From NCBI RefSeq assembly GCF_000455125.1, contig NZ_AUWR01000032.1:1-64000 (forward strand): a DNA stretch of 64,000 bases. The letters run 5' to 3'. Both the position numbers and the translations under genes were made by a program. Source of the stretch: Mycobacterium sp. UM_WGJ. GTDB taxonomy: Bacteria; Actinomycetota; Actinomycetes; Mycobacteriales; Mycobacteriaceae. The notes under the pieces are model-generated. The model did no database searches. It saw only the letters and a list, made by a program, of their open reading frames with translations, and was not told where the DNA came from. Positions 43,693 to 53,433 of this stretch are shown here, one piece after another (position 1 is the stretch's first letter; every line of letters starts with the position of its first letter).

Positions 43693-44729
43693 TGTCGCCG
43701 CGCAGCACTCTGATCAAAGTCGCGATCTTCTCCCTGGCCATGCTGCTGGTCTCCGTCGGCCTGGTGCTGGTGTTCGGCGAGTTCCGATTCACCTCGAACA
43801 ACACCTACCATGCTGACTTCGCCACCGCGTCCCGGCTCAAGGGCGGCCAGGACGTGCGGATCGCCGGCATACCGGTGGGCACGGTCAAGCGGGTTGAGTT
43901 GACTCCGGACAACCACGTCCGGGTCACCTTCGATCTGGACAAGCGCTACCAGCTCTACGATTCGACCCGCGCCCTGATCCGCTACGAGAACCTGGTCGGT
44001 GACCGGTATCTCGAGATCGCCTCGGGCGCCGGCGATATGGGCAAGCTGCCACCGGGGGGCACCATCGCCCGGGACCACACCCAGCCGGCACTGGACCTGG
44101 ACGCCCTGCTGGGCGGGATGCGCCCGCTGCTCAAGGGCCTGGACGGCGGAAAGATCAACGAGATCAGCAATGCGCTCATCGAGCTGCTGCAGGGTCAGGG
44201 TGGCGCCCTGACCCAGATGCTGGCAAACACCAGTTCGTTTACCACCACGCTGGCCTCCCGTGACCAGCTGATCGGCGACGTGATCAACAATCTGAACACC
44301 GTGCTGGCCACCGTCGACGACAAGAGCGAACAGTTCGATGCCACCGTCGACCGCCTTCAGCAGCTGATCAGCGGGCTGGCCCAGGGCAAGGACGCGATCG
44401 CGGGCGCCATCGGACCGCTGGCCTCGGTCGAGAACGACCTGACCGATACCCTGCGCCGCACTCGACGGCCGCTGCAGGGCGTGCTCGAGAACGCGCGGCC
44501 ACTGGCCACCGTGCTGGACAAGCGCAAGCAAGAGCTTAACGACGTCATCGACCCGTTGGAGGAGAACTACCTGCGCCTGAACGCGTTGGGCGCCTACGGC
44601 TCGTTCTTCAACATCAACTACTGCACCGTCGCGATGAAGTTCAACGGCCCCGCGGGCAGTGACATCATCCTGCCCATGGGCGGCCAGAACGACACCAGCA
44701 AGGGGAGGTGCTCTCCTGTCAAAGAGTGA
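43692..44729 (+). CDS. mce4B: Mce4B
   Basis: The 345-residue protein has an N-terminal anchor (VAIFSLAMLLVSVGLVLVFGEF) and an MCE domain with ASRLKGGQDVRIAGIPVGTVKRVEL and YENLVGDRYLEI. A long helical part follows with LLQGQGGALTQMLANTSSFTTTL, ending in NYCTVAMKFNGPAG. It is one of six Mce subunits expected in the complex. Its 3' end overlaps mce4C by 14 bases if mce4C starts at CTG 44716. Confidence 0.93.
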   Translation: MSPRSTLIKVAIFSLAMLLVSVGLVLVFGEFRFTSNNTYHADFATASRLKGGQDVRIAGIPVGTVKRVELTPDNHVRVTFDLDKRYQLYDSTRALIRYENLVGDRYLEIASGAGDMGKLPPGGTIARDHTQPALDLDALLGGMRPLLKGLDGGKINEISNALIELLQGQGGALTQMLANTSSFTTTLASRDQLIGDVINNLNTVLATVDDKSEQFDATVDRLQQLISGLAQGKDAIAGAIGPLASVENDLTDTLRRTRRPLQGVLENARPLATVLDKRKQELNDVIDPLEENYLRLNALGAYGSFFNINYCTVAMKFNGPAGSDIILPMGGQNDTSKGRCSPVKE

Positions 44730-45774
44730 CGGCGTAAACCCGGTTCGCACGGGTCTTCTGGGCATCGCACTGGTGACGTTCCTGGTGATGGTGTCCTTCG
44801 GCTACACCAGCCTGCCGTTCTGGCCGCAGGGCAAGAACTATCACGCCTACTTCGCCGATGCCGGCGGCATCATCGCCGGCAATGACGTGACGGTGTCTGG
44901 CATCCGAGTGGGCAAGGTCAAGTCGGTGTCGCTGGCCGGGGCCAGCGCCAAGGTGGACTTCACTGTGGACCGCAAGGTCCGGGTGGGGGATCAGTCATTG
45001 GCCGCCATCCGTACTGACACCGTGCTGGGCGAGAAGGCGCTGTCGGTCACCCCCGCCGGTGCCGGCTCCGTTACCGCGATTCCGCTCGAACGCACCCGTG
45101 CTCCCTACACGCTCAACAACGCCCTGCAGGACCTCGGCGGCAATGTGCGCGATCTGGACAAGCCGCGCTTCGAAGAGGCACTCCAGGTACTCACCGACTC
45201 CATGCGCGAGGCAACGCCGCAGCTGCGTGGGGCGCTGGATGGGGTGGCCGCGCTGTCGCGCAGCATCAACCGCCGTGACGAGGCCTTGGGGCAATTGTTG
45301 TCGCACGCCAAGGTGGTGACCGGCGTGCTCAATCAGCGTGCCGGCCAGGTCAACCAGCTGGTGCTCGACGGCAACCAGCTGTTCGCGGCGCTGGACGAGC
45401 GCCGCCAGGCCCTCGGCGCCCTAATTGGTGGTATCGATGATGTATCGCAACAGCTTTCCGGTTTCGTGACCGATAACGAAAAGGAGATCGGTCCGACCCT
45501 CAAGAAGCTCAATCTGGTGCTGGACAACTTGATCGAGCGCGAGGACCGGATAGTCGGAGCGTTGGACCGCTTGCCCGGATACGCCACCACCCTCGGCGAG
45601 GTGGTGTCCTCGGGCCCGGGCTTCCAGATCAACCTGTACGGCCTGCCGCCGCCCACCATGTCGGAGGTGTTGCTCGACATGTTCTTCCAGCCCGGCAAGC
45701 TGCCCGACAGCCTGGCCGATTACCTGCGCGGCATGATCTCCGACCGCACTGTCATAAGGCCGAAGTCACCATGA
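44716..45774 (+). CDS. mce4C: Mce4C, apparent non-canonical CTG start
   Basis: The protein reads SKSDGVNPVRTGLLGIALVT from its N-terminus, with the anchor helix next, the MCE domain (ADAGGIIAGNDVTVSGIRVGKVKSV) and the helical tunnel part ending LPDSLADYLRGMISDRTVIRPKSP. The C-terminus matches M. tuberculosis Mce4C. No ATG, GTG or TTG in this frame gives a normal N-terminus. CTG at 44716 lies 7 bases after GGGGAGG and gives 352 residues, close to the usual length. The ATG at 44659 would overlap mce4B by 71 bases and add 19 unrelated residues. Confidence 0.85.
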   Translation: MSKSDGVNPVRTGLLGIALVTFLVMVSFGYTSLPFWPQGKNYHAYFADAGGIIAGNDVTVSGIRVGKVKSVSLAGASAKVDFTVDRKVRVGDQSLAAIRTDTVLGEKALSVTPAGAGSVTAIPLERTRAPYTLNNALQDLGGNVRDLDKPRFEEALQVLTDSMREATPQLRGALDGVAALSRSINRRDEALGQLLSHAKVVTGVLNQRAGQVNQLVLDGNQLFAALDERRQALGALIGGIDDVSQQLSGFVTDNEKEIGPTLKKLNLVLDNLIEREDRIVGALDRLPGYATTLGEVVSSGPGFQINLYGLPPPTMSEVLLDMFFQPGKLPDSLADYLRGMISDRTVIRPKSP

Positions 45775-47105
45775 CACGCCGAACTTCACGGATCGTCCTC
45801 GCCGGGGTACTGGCCGTACTTCTGGCCGCCGCGGCCTACGTGGTGCTGCCCGCGCAGCGCAGCTACCGCATCACCGGCTACTTCGCCTCCGCGGTGGGCC
45901 TCTACCCGGGCGATGACGTCCGGGTGGTCGGAGTCCCGGTCGGCCGTATTGAGTCCATCGAGCCGCGTGCCGAGAACGTCAAGATCACCATGTCGGTGAA
46001 CAAGGATGTGCCGTTGCCGGCCGATGTTCATGCGTTGCTGATGGCGCCGAATATCGTCTCGGCACGAGTCGTTCAACTGGCCCCGGCCTACACCGAGGGT
46101 GAAAAGCTCGCCGACGGGGCCGTACTGGGTGAAGATCGCACCGCGGTCCCGGTCGAGTGGGACGAGGTCAAGCAGGAGCTGACTCAGCTCAGCGCTCAGT
46201 TGGGCCCCGAGCAGGGCAAGCTCAACGGCGCGCTGAGTACGTTCGTCAACCAGGCCGCGGACACCTTCGACGGCAACGGCGACTCGTTCCGCAACGCACT
46301 GCGGGAACTGTCCACCACCACCGGACGTCTCGGTGACTCGCGCACCGACCTCTTCGGCACCGTCAAGAACCTGCAGGTCCTGATCGAGGCACTATCGGGC
46401 AGCAACGAGCAGATCGTGCAGTTCACCGACCACGTCGCAGCGGTGTCCGGGGTGCTGGCCGAGAGTTCGGTCGACCTGGACGTCACACTGGGCACCCTCA
46501 GCCAGGCGTTGCGCGACGTTCGCGGCTTCCTGCACAACAACAACGACGCGTTGATCGCGCAGGTCGACAAGCTGTCGCAGTTCGCCAAGACACTCTCGGA
46601 TCAGAGTGACAACTTCGAGCAGGTTTTGCACATCACGCCCCACGGCCTAGTCAACTTCTACAACATCTACAACCCGGCCCAGGGCTCGCTGGCCGGCCTG
46701 CTGTCGCTGCCGGACTTTGCCAACCCGGTCCAGTTCATCTGTGGCGGTGTTTTCGATGTCGGCTCGGTCCCGGACAACTTCAAGCGGGCCGAGATCTGTA
46801 AAGAGCGGATGGGGCCGGTCATGCGCCGCTGGGCGATGAACTTCGTCCCGTTCCTGTTCCACCCGATCAACTCGATCACCGCATACAAGGGTCAGATCAT
46901 CTACGACACTCCGGCCACCGAGGCGAAAGCGCAGACGCCGCTTCCGTACCTAAAATGGTTGCCCGCACCGGGTGTCACGCCGCCGAGCACCGATGACGTC
47001 GCCGCGCTGTTCATGCCGCCGCCGCTGCCGGGGCAACTGGGTACCCCGCCAGGCCCGACCGGGCCGGCTCAGCCCGGGGCCGGTGCACCACGGGAGGGCG
47101 GATGA
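45771..47105 (+). CDS. mce4D: Mce4D
   Basis: The 444-residue protein has an anchor helix (RIVLAGVLAVLLAAAAYVVL), an MCE domain (FASAVGLYPGDDVRVVGVPVGRIESIEP), LMAPNIVSARVVQLAPAY, DRTAVPVEWDEVKQEL and a helical part ending NFYNIYNPAQGSLAGLLSLPDFANPVQFICGG. The C-terminal 40 residues are Pro-rich. It overlaps mce4C and mce4E by 4 bases each. The same motifs reappear in the partial mceD of the second operon. Confidence 0.93.
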   Translation: MTRRTSRIVLAGVLAVLLAAAAYVVLPAQRSYRITGYFASAVGLYPGDDVRVVGVPVGRIESIEPRAENVKITMSVNKDVPLPADVHALLMAPNIVSARVVQLAPAYTEGEKLADGAVLGEDRTAVPVEWDEVKQELTQLSAQLGPEQGKLNGALSTFVNQAADTFDGNGDSFRNALRELSTTTGRLGDSRTDLFGTVKNLQVLIEALSGSNEQIVQFTDHVAAVSGVLAESSVDLDVTLGTLSQALRDVRGFLHNNNDALIAQVDKLSQFAKTLSDQSDNFEQVLHITPHGLVNFYNIYNPAQGSLAGLLSLPDFANPVQFICGGVFDVGSVPDNFKRAEICKERMGPVMRRWAMNFVPFLFHPINSITAYKGQIIYDTPATEAKAQTPLPYLKWLPAPGVTPPSTDDVAALFMPPPLPGQLGTPPGPTGPAQPGAGAPREGG

Positions 47106-48289
47106 GCGTGAAGTCTCTTGCCGGTGCGTTGCGGCGCGGCGGGCGGCGAAGTGCCTTGCTCGGTGCCGGAATGTTGGTGCTGTCGGGTTGTCAGTTCGGT
47201 GGGCTGAACTCACTGAACATGCCGGGAACCGCGGGCCACGGAAAGGGCTCATACACCGTCACAGTGCAACTGCCGGACGTGACCACGCTGCCGCAGAACT
47301 CGCCGGTGATGGTCGACGACGTCACGGTCGGAAGCGTCTCGGGTATCCGGGCCGTGCAGCAGCCCGACGGCAGTTTCTACGCCGCCGTGAAGCTGTCCTT
47401 GGACGGCGACGTTCAGCTGCCGTCCAACGCCATCGCCAAGGTCGCGCAGACGTCACTGTTGGGTTCCCAGCACATCGAGCTGGCCGAGCCGACAGACCAG
47501 CCGCCGGTGGGCCACCTCGCCCCCGGGGACGAGATACCGCTGAGCCGGACCGGGCGCTACCCCAGCACCGAAGAGGTGCTGTCGTCGCTGGGCGTGGTGG
47601 TCAACCAGGGCAATCTCGGTGCGGTGCAGGACATCACCGAAGAGGCCTACGCCGCGGTGGCCGGTCGAGCCGGCACCTTCGCCGAGCTGGTGCCGCGACT
47701 GGCCGAACTCACCGCGTCGCTGGACCACCAGGCACGCGACATCATCGCGGCCGCCGAGGGCCTGAATCGGGTCGGGGCGACGGTGGCTCGCAGCGCCCCC
47801 AGCCTGGCTCGTGCGCTCGACACCATGCCCGCGGCGTTGCAGGTGCTCAATGACAACCGCAGCAACATCGTCGATGCGTTCGGTGCGCTGCAGCGGCTGG
47901 CCGTGGTCGGATCGCGAATCATGAGCGAGGCCAAGGAAGACTTCGCGGCCGACGTCAAGGACCTGTACCCGATCGTGAAGGCGTTCGCCGACAATGCCAA
48001 CGAATTGGTGACGGCATTCCCATTCATCCCGACGTTCCCATTCCCGTCGATGTATCTGCGTAACGCGGTGCGCGGCGACTTCCTCAACGTCTACGTCATC
48101 TTCGACATGACCCTGCGGCGGTTCGGCGAGACGGTGTTCACCACCGGCGGTTTCGACCCGAACATGCCGCACATGCACGACATCCTCAACCCACCCGATT
48201 TCTTGATCGGCGAGATGGCCAACCTGTCCGGGCAGGCGGCCGACCCGTTCAAGATCCCGCCCGGCACGGCTGCCCACTATGAGGAATGA
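47102..48289 (+). CDS. mce4E: Mce4E lipoprotein (LprN)
   Basis: The 395-residue Mce subunit has a lipoprotein signal instead of an anchor helix: RRSALLGAGMLVLSGCQFGG, lipobox VLSGC with Cys30. The MCE domain is YTVTVQLPDVTTLPQNSPVMVDDVTVGSVSGIRAV. In M. tuberculosis this subunit is LprN (Rv3495c). Lipidation would anchor this subunit to the membrane; the other five use a transmembrane helix. Confidence 0.93.
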   Translation: MSVKSLAGALRRGGRRSALLGAGMLVLSGCQFGGLNSLNMPGTAGHGKGSYTVTVQLPDVTTLPQNSPVMVDDVTVGSVSGIRAVQQPDGSFYAAVKLSLDGDVQLPSNAIAKVAQTSLLGSQHIELAEPTDQPPVGHLAPGDEIPLSRTGRYPSTEEVLSSLGVVVNQGNLGAVQDITEEAYAAVAGRAGTFAELVPRLAELTASLDHQARDIIAAAEGLNRVGATVARSAPSLARALDTMPAALQVLNDNRSNIVDAFGALQRLAVVGSRIMSEAKEDFAADVKDLYPIVKAFADNANELVTAFPFIPTFPFPSMYLRNAVRGDFLNVYVIFDMTLRRFGETVFTTGGFDPNMPHMHDILNPPDFLIGEMANLSGQAADPFKIPPGTAAHYEE

Positions 48290-48295
48290 CCTGCG

Positions 48296-49993
48296 ATGCT
48301 GACCCGCCTCGTTCGAATCCAACTCGGGATCTTCGCCGTGGTCACAGTGCTGGCCGTCGGTGCGATCTCGATCTTCTATCTGCACGCGCCGAGCCGGCTG
48401 GGCATCGGCACCTACACGGTGACGGCCGACTTCATCGGTGGCGGCGGCATCTATAAGAGCGCCAATGTCACCTACCGCGGCGTGACCGTGGGCCGGGTGG
48501 AGTCGGTCCGGCTCGGTGACAACGGTGTCGACGCCGCGATGCGCCTCAACAGCTCCACCAAGATCCCCGGCAATGTGACCGCCACGGTCAAGAGCATGTC
48601 CGCGATCGGCGAACAGTTCATCGATCTGGTGCCACCGTCGGGAGATCCGGCCGCGGGCGTGCTGCGCAACGGCGCGCGCATCGGTCAGGACCGTACCGCG
48701 ATCGGCCAGGACATCGCCGGAATGCTTGACGAGGCACAGTCGCTGGTAAACAGCATCGGCAACAGCCGCCTGCGTGATCTGCTGCGCAGCGCCTTCGAAG
48801 GATTCAACGGGTCTGGCCAGGAGTTGGCCCGGATGATCTCGTCATCGCGGCAGCTGATCGATGAGGCCAATGCCAACTACGACGCGACGTCGACACTGAT
48901 CGACCAGGTAGAGCCCTTCTTGGATGCTCAGATCCGCAGCGGGGACGACATCAAGAAGCTGTCCCGGTCATTGGCGGCGGTCACCACCGAGGTGCGCAAA
49001 GCCGACCCGCAGCTGCGTGAGGTGCTGCAGACCCTGCCCAGCGTCACCGACGAGGTCAACACCACCTTCGAGGGGATCCGGGCATCCTTTCCGACGCTGG
49101 CTGCCAGCATCGCGAACTTCGGCCGCGTCGGGGTCATCTACCGCAACTCCATCGAGCAGGCGCTGGTGGTGTTTCCCGCGCTGATGGCCGCGCTGATCAC
49201 CGTCGCCGGCGGCACGCCGATGGACGAGGGCGCCAAGCTGGACTTCAAGATCGACATGCATGACCCGCCTCCGTGCACGGTCGGCTTCCTGCCGTTCACC
49301 GAGATGCGCACGCCGGCCGACGAGACGGTCCGTGATCTGCCCAAGGGGCTGTACTGCAAGGCCGCGCAGAATGATCCGACCGCGGTGCGCGGCGCACGCA
49401 ACTACCCGTGCATGGAATACCCGGGCAAGCGGGCGCCCACCATCCAGCTCTGCCGCGATCCGCAGGGCTTTGTCCCGATCGGCAGCAACGCCTGGCGCGG
49501 CCCGCCAGTCCCGTATGACACCCCGATCACCGACCCGCGGATGCTGAATCCGATGAATAAATTCCCGTACATCCCGCCGTCTGCGGACTACGACCCGGGC
49601 CCTCCGGTCGTGGCGCTGCCGCCGGGGGTGCCTGCGGGACCGGGACCGGCACCCAACCCGCCGTTCCCGCTGCCGTACCCGCCGAACGAGCTCGGCCCCA
49701 ACCCGCCGGCGCCGTGGCCGTACTACGCGCCGCCGGACCAGAACATGCCGACCAGCCCTGGCGGCAACGGGGGCCTGCCCGCCTACGGACGTGACCCCGC
49801 GCCGGGACCGGCTGCCGGTCCGGCTCCGGGGCCGCTGCCTGCCGAGGCCAACGGTGTCGCCTACAGCACCTACGACCGGTCCGGCAAGTTCGTGGATCCG
49901 GTCGGCAACAGTGGCGTGTTCGTCTCCGGCTCAGACAAGTGGCTGCCCGCGGAGAACTGGGCTGATCTGATGCTCGCGCCGAGGCAGACGTGA
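48296..49993 (+). CDS. mce4F: Mce4F with proline-rich C-terminus
   Basis: The 565-residue protein has an anchor helix (IQLGIFAVVTVLAVGAISIFY), an MCE domain (GGIYKSANVTYRGVTVGRVESV), a helical tunnel region, and a C-terminal Pro/Gly/Ala-rich tail from about residue 425 to 530, after which a conserved end (GVFVSGSDKWLPAENWADLML) returns. The length equals the orthologue (about 564). It is the last of the six Mce subunits and overlaps the Mce-associated gene by 4 bases (GTGA). Confidence 0.93.
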   Translation: MLTRLVRIQLGIFAVVTVLAVGAISIFYLHAPSRLGIGTYTVTADFIGGGGIYKSANVTYRGVTVGRVESVRLGDNGVDAAMRLNSSTKIPGNVTATVKSMSAIGEQFIDLVPPSGDPAAGVLRNGARIGQDRTAIGQDIAGMLDEAQSLVNSIGNSRLRDLLRSAFEGFNGSGQELARMISSSRQLIDEANANYDATSTLIDQVEPFLDAQIRSGDDIKKLSRSLAAVTTEVRKADPQLREVLQTLPSVTDEVNTTFEGIRASFPTLAASIANFGRVGVIYRNSIEQALVVFPALMAALITVAGGTPMDEGAKLDFKIDMHDPPPCTVGFLPFTEMRTPADETVRDLPKGLYCKAAQNDPTAVRGARNYPCMEYPGKRAPTIQLCRDPQGFVPIGSNAWRGPPVPYDTPITDPRMLNPMNKFPYIPPSADYDPGPPVVALPPGVPAGPGPAPNPPFPLPYPPNELGPNPPAPWPYYAPPDQNMPTSPGGNGGLPAYGRDPAPGPAAGPAPGPLPAEANGVAYSTYDRSGKFVDPVGNSGVFVSGSDKWLPAENWADLMLAPRQT

Positions 49994-50661
49994 GCGGACC
50001 CGACGACGCGAAGGTCCGGCGCCGGGCCTCGCGGGCTGCGGGACCAGCGGGGGAGGCCGGTGAGACGACGCCGACCGCGGTACGGATTCCGCCACCCAGC
50101 CGCGCTGCGGTACGGGCGGTCCGGCCGGCCGGACCACCGCCGCGGCGGCAGCCCAACGCCGGCAAGACAGCGCAACTGGCGGGTGTGGTTGGACTGGCGG
50201 CGTGGGTCTTGTTGGGCGGGATGGTCGCCGTACTCGGCGTGCAACACCGGCATGCCGATGCAGCACACCAGCGCGATCAGCGATTCGTCGACACGGCGGT
50301 GCAGACGGTGCTGAATATGTACACCTATACGCCCGACACCATCAACGAGCAGGTGGATCGCTTCGTGGCCGGCACCAGCGGTCCACTGCGCGACACGATG
50401 GCGGCCAACTCCGAAAATCTCAAGGCCTTGCTGCGAGAGACCAAGCACAGCTCTGAGGCCGTCATCAATGGCAAGGCATTGGAGGGCATCGACAACGTCG
50501 CCGGCAACGCGTCGGTGCTGGTGGCGATACGCGCTACCGCCACTGATGCGGACGGAGTCAATAAGCCCTCGCAGCCCTACGCGTTGCGGGTCATCGTGCA
50601 TGAAGACGGCAACGGCGATATGACCGCATACGACCTGAAGTGGCCGGGGGGCAGCGGATGA
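49990..50661 (+). CDS. Mce-associated membrane protein (Rv3493c orthologue)
   Basis: The 223-residue protein has a basic, Pro/Ala-rich N-terminal tail (residues 1-55), one membrane helix (LAGVVGLAAWVLLGGMVAVLGV) and a periplasmic domain of the Mce-associated type with VQTVLNMYTYTPDTINEQVDRFVAGTSG. Such Mam proteins stabilise Mce complexes; OmamA is the best-studied case. Start GTG at 49990 overlaps the mce4F stop; the stop overlaps the next gene. Confidence 0.87.
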   Translation: MSGPDDAKVRRRASRAAGPAGEAGETTPTAVRIPPPSRAAVRAVRPAGPPPRRQPNAGKTAQLAGVVGLAAWVLLGGMVAVLGVQHRHADAAHQRDQRFVDTAVQTVLNMYTYTPDTINEQVDRFVAGTSGPLRDTMAANSENLKALLRETKHSSEAVINGKALEGIDNVAGNASVLVAIRATATDADGVNKPSQPYALRVIVHEDGNGDMTAYDLKWPGGSG

Positions 50662-51146
50662 CACGGCGGTGGATGTGGCTGGCCGTCCTCGTGGGAGTTC
50701 TCGGTGGGTTCGTGGGTCTGGGAGCTGCGGCGGGATCGCTGTATTGGAGCCGAGTCGAGGCGCGTGGTGAGCAGACGACACGCTCGGAGTTGGTCAGGCT
50801 GACCGCCGATGAGATCCCCAAGGTCTTGGGCTATGAGTACAAGACGGTGGAGCGCAGCCTGACCGAGACCTACCCGCTGTTCACCGGGGACTATCGCCGC
50901 GAGTTCGAGGCCCGCGCCATGAACGAGATCATTCCGCAGGCCCGCGAGAAGCAGTTGGTGAACCAGGTCGACGTCGTCGGCGTCGGCGCCATGGCTGCCC
51001 GCCGGACGTCGGGCTCGGTGCTGGTGTTCGTCAACCGCACCGTGACGGGCAAGTCCAAGGAGAAGTACTACGAGGGCAGCCGCCTGCGGGTTGATTTCCG
51101 CAAGATCGACCGCAAGTGGCTGATCAGCAATATCGCGCCGATCTAG
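50658..51146 (+). CDS. Mce-associated membrane protein (Rv3492c orthologue)
   Basis: The 162-residue protein has one N-terminal membrane helix (MWLAVLVGVLGGFVGLGAAAGSLYW) and a small periplasmic domain with LGYEYKTVERSLTETYPLFTGDYRREF and LRVDFRKIDRKWLISNI. It has the same fold type as the preceding gene and overlaps it by 4 bases. It completes the ten-gene yrbE4A to mam unit. Confidence 0.87.
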   Translation: MTRRWMWLAVLVGVLGGFVGLGAAAGSLYWSRVEARGEQTTRSELVRLTADEIPKVLGYEYKTVERSLTETYPLFTGDYRREFEARAMNEIIPQAREKQLVNQVDVVGVGAMAARRTSGSVLVFVNRTVTGKSKEKYYEGSRLRVDFRKIDRKWLISNIAPI

Positions 51147-51163
51147 CTGAAAGGATGAGCGCC

Positions 51164-51703
51164 ATGGGGAAACTCGTTCGTGGGCTGGCCATCTTGGCTG
51201 CGGCGATGACGGCGGCCACCGGCCTGGCGGTCCAGGCCGGCGCCGATGACGACGCGATACCGGAAGGAACGATCGAGGGCGTCTACACCTACAACGACGG
51301 TGTCAAGACGGCGACCTGGAAGATCTACCCGCTGTGCGTGCCGACGGTGGGTGACGGCCGGGTTCCGCTGCACACGGCGGTGGGCTGCAAACTGCAGGTC
51401 GAAAGTAACGGGCCTCCGGGACAGGCTGGGGCATACCGGTTGGCCAACGGTCGGTGGACCTACAAGACCCCGTTGCTGGCGGGCACCAGGTGCTCGAACG
51501 GCGGCACTGCCGGCAGCGAGGAGATGTATCAGTTCGATCTGTCCCTCAACGGCACTTACACCACCTCCCACAACGCGGTGTGCGGGCTGCAGCCCGGGTT
51601 GGAGAAGCGGCCGTTCACGCTGACCTTCGTATCGCCGCTGCCGGTCCCGGTCATCCACTATCCGCTGAATTGCCAGGACAACCCAATCCACCTGTGCAGC
51701 TGA
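51164..51703 (+). CDS. Secreted protein, Rv3491 orthologue
   Basis: The 179-residue protein has a signal peptide (GKLVRGLAILAAAMTAATGLAVQAGA) and a mature Cys-containing beta-rich domain: IEGVYTYNDGVKTATWKIYPLC, GTRCSNGG, SHNAVCGLQPG and two Cys at the C-terminus (NCQDNPIHLCS). ATG at 51164 has AAGGA 8 bases upstream; ATG at 51155 is too close to it. It lies 17 bases after the mam genes and may be co-transcribed. Function unknown. Confidence 0.78.
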   Translation: MGKLVRGLAILAAAMTAATGLAVQAGADDDAIPEGTIEGVYTYNDGVKTATWKIYPLCVPTVGDGRVPLHTAVGCKLQVESNGPPGQAGAYRLANGRWTYKTPLLAGTRCSNGGTAGSEEMYQFDLSLNGTYTTSHNAVCGLQPGLEKRPFTLTFVSPLPVPVIHYPLNCQDNPIHLCS

Positions 51704-51723
51704 GTGTCACCGGCCGTTGGGCA

Positions 51724-53160
51724 TTACTCCGCGGAGTCGGCGAGTGCACCAAGGAAGGAGCGGGCCCAACGGTCTACGTCGTGGGCCAGCACCTGACGGC
51801 GCAGCGCCCGCATCCGCCGGCGCCCTTCTTCAGGAGTCTGGTTGACCGCGGCCTCGATAACATCCTTGACGCACTCGAGGTCGTGCGGGTTGACCAGGTA
51901 GGCCTGGCGTAATTCTGCTGCAGCGCCGGTGAATTCGCTGAGGACCAAGGCGCCGCCCAGGTCGCTGCGGCAGGCCACGTATTCCTTGGCGACCAAATTC
52001 ATCCCGTCGCGCAGCGGGGTCACCAGCATGACGTCGCTGGCCACGAAGAATGCGATCAGTTCGTCGCGGGGGACCGGGCGGTGCAGGTAGTGCACCACCG
52101 GGTGGCCGACCTCGCTGTACTCGCCGTTGATATGCCCGACTTGGCGTTCGATGTCGTCGCGCAGGATCTGGTAGCTCTCCACCCGCTCGCGGCTCGGCGT
52201 CGCCAGCTGCACCAGCACGGTGTCGTCGCGCTTGGCCCGTCCCTCAGCCAGCAGCTCGTTGAACGCCTTGAGCCGGACGTCGATGCCCTTGGTGTAATCC
52301 AGGCGGTCCACGCCGAGCAGAACCTTGCGCGGATGACCCAGCTCGGCCCGAATCTCCTTGGCGCGCCGCCGGATCCCGCGTTCCCTGGCCTTGCGGTCGA
52401 GTTCGCCGGAGTCGATCGAGATGGGGAAGGCGCCCACCCGGACCGTGCGGTCGGTCAGCCGCACCTCACCGAACCGGCTGCGCACCCCGACCGACCCTCG
52501 CGAGGTGACGGCGCCGGCCAGATTGCGGGCCAGGAACAAGAAGTTCTGGGCTCCGCCGGCCAGGTGAAAACCGACCAGGTCGGCGCCGAGCAGGCCGTCG
52601 ACGATCTCGGCGCGCCACGGCAGCTGCATGAACAGCTCCACCGGCGGGAACGGGATGTGCAGGAAGAAGCCGATAGTCAGATCTGGCCGCAGATCGCGCA
52701 GCATCTTGGGCACCAACTGCAATTGATAGTCCTGGACCCACACCGTGGCGCCAGGCGCGGCGGCGCGCGATGTGGCCTCGGCGAAGCGACGGTTGACGTC
52801 GACGTAACGGTCCCACCACTGCCGGTGGTAGATCGGTTTGACGATCACGTCGTGATACAGCGGCCACAGGGTGGCGTTGGAGAAGCCCTCGTAGTACTCG
52901 GCGATATCGGTGGTGTCCAGCGGAACCGGATGCAGCCGCAGGTCCTCGATGTCGATCGGCCCGTCGGGCGCCTCCAGGCTGCCGGGCCAGCCGACCCAGG
53001 CGCCGCGGCGCTTACGCAGCAGGGGCTCCAGCGCGGTCACCAATCCGCCGGGGCTGCGCTTCCACGCCGTCGTACCGTCGGCGAGCACCTCGATGTCGAT
53101 CGGCAGCCGGTTGGCCACGACGACGAAATCGGACTCCCCCCGCGGCGCCGACTCCGGCAT
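51724..53160 (-). CDS. otsA: Trehalose-6-phosphate synthase OtsA
   Basis: This GT20 glycosyltransferase joins UDP- or ADP-glucose to glucose 6-phosphate to give trehalose 6-phosphate. The 478-residue sequence has [14 protein letters not shown] with the N-terminal NRLP loop, [49 protein letters not shown] and [19 protein letters not shown]. It matches Rv3490 in position next to mce4. A 57-residue gene ends directly before its ATG. Confidence 0.95.
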   Translation of the reverse strand: MPESAPRGESDFVVVANRLPIDIEVLADGTTAWKRSPGGLVTALEPLLRKRRGAWVGWPGSLEAPDGPIDIEDLRLHPVPLDTTDIAEYYEGFSNATLWPLYHDVIVKPIYHRQWWDRYVDVNRRFAEATSRAAAPGATVWVQDYQLQLVPKMLRDLRPDLTIGFFLHIPFPPVELFMQLPWRAEIVDGLLGADLVGFHLAGGAQNFLFLARNLAGAVTSRGSVGVRSRFGEVRLTDRTVRVGAFPISIDSGELDRKARERGIRRRAKEIRAELGHPRKVLLGVDRLDYTKGIDVRLKAFNELLAEGRAKRDDTVLVQLATPSRERVESYQILRDDIERQVGHINGEYSEVGHPVVHYLHRPVPRDELIAFFVASDVMLVTPLRDGMNLVAKEYVACRSDLGGALVLSEFTGAAAELRQAYLVNPHDLECVKDVIEAAVNQTPEEGRRRMRALRRQVLAHDVDRWARSFLGALADSAE

Positions 53161-53334
53161 CTACGCTCCGTTCTTGTCGGGTGTTGCGGGCCCGATCCCC
53201 AGCATGGACAGGAACACCCGACACTCGTCGGCGTCCTCGGCGTAGGCGGCAACCACTCGCCGGGCCTGGCGCGCGGTGCTGTCGGCCAGCGGTTCCACGT
53301 CCTCGATGTCGGCGGGTTCGGATTTAGCAGGCAT
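53161..53334 (-). CDS. Small conserved protein upstream of otsA (Rv3489 orthologue)
   Basis: The 57-residue acidic protein starts MPAKSEPADIEDVEPL and has a helical middle (ARQARRVVAAYAEDADECRVFLSMLGIGP). Its TAG is immediately followed by the otsA ATG without a gap, so the two are probably translationally coupled. M. tuberculosis Rv3489, also a tiny gene before otsA, is the likely counterpart. No domain is recognised. Confidence 0.75.
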   Translation of the reverse strand: MPAKSEPADIEDVEPLADSTARQARRVVAAYAEDADECRVFLSMLGIGPATPDKNGA

Positions 53335-53433
53335 GACTCGACTCTAGCGAAGTGCGCGCTGTGTCACACCTGCCTCGGGCAGCTCAGGCCGGCCGCCGTA
53401 GCCTGTGAAGCGAAGACGACGAGGGCGGAGGCA

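Noticed and set aside
52081-53433. Long plus-strand extension in front of the 53434 hydratase gene
   Set aside because: It is antisense to otsA and its translation has no similarity; ATG 53434 has its own ribosome site.
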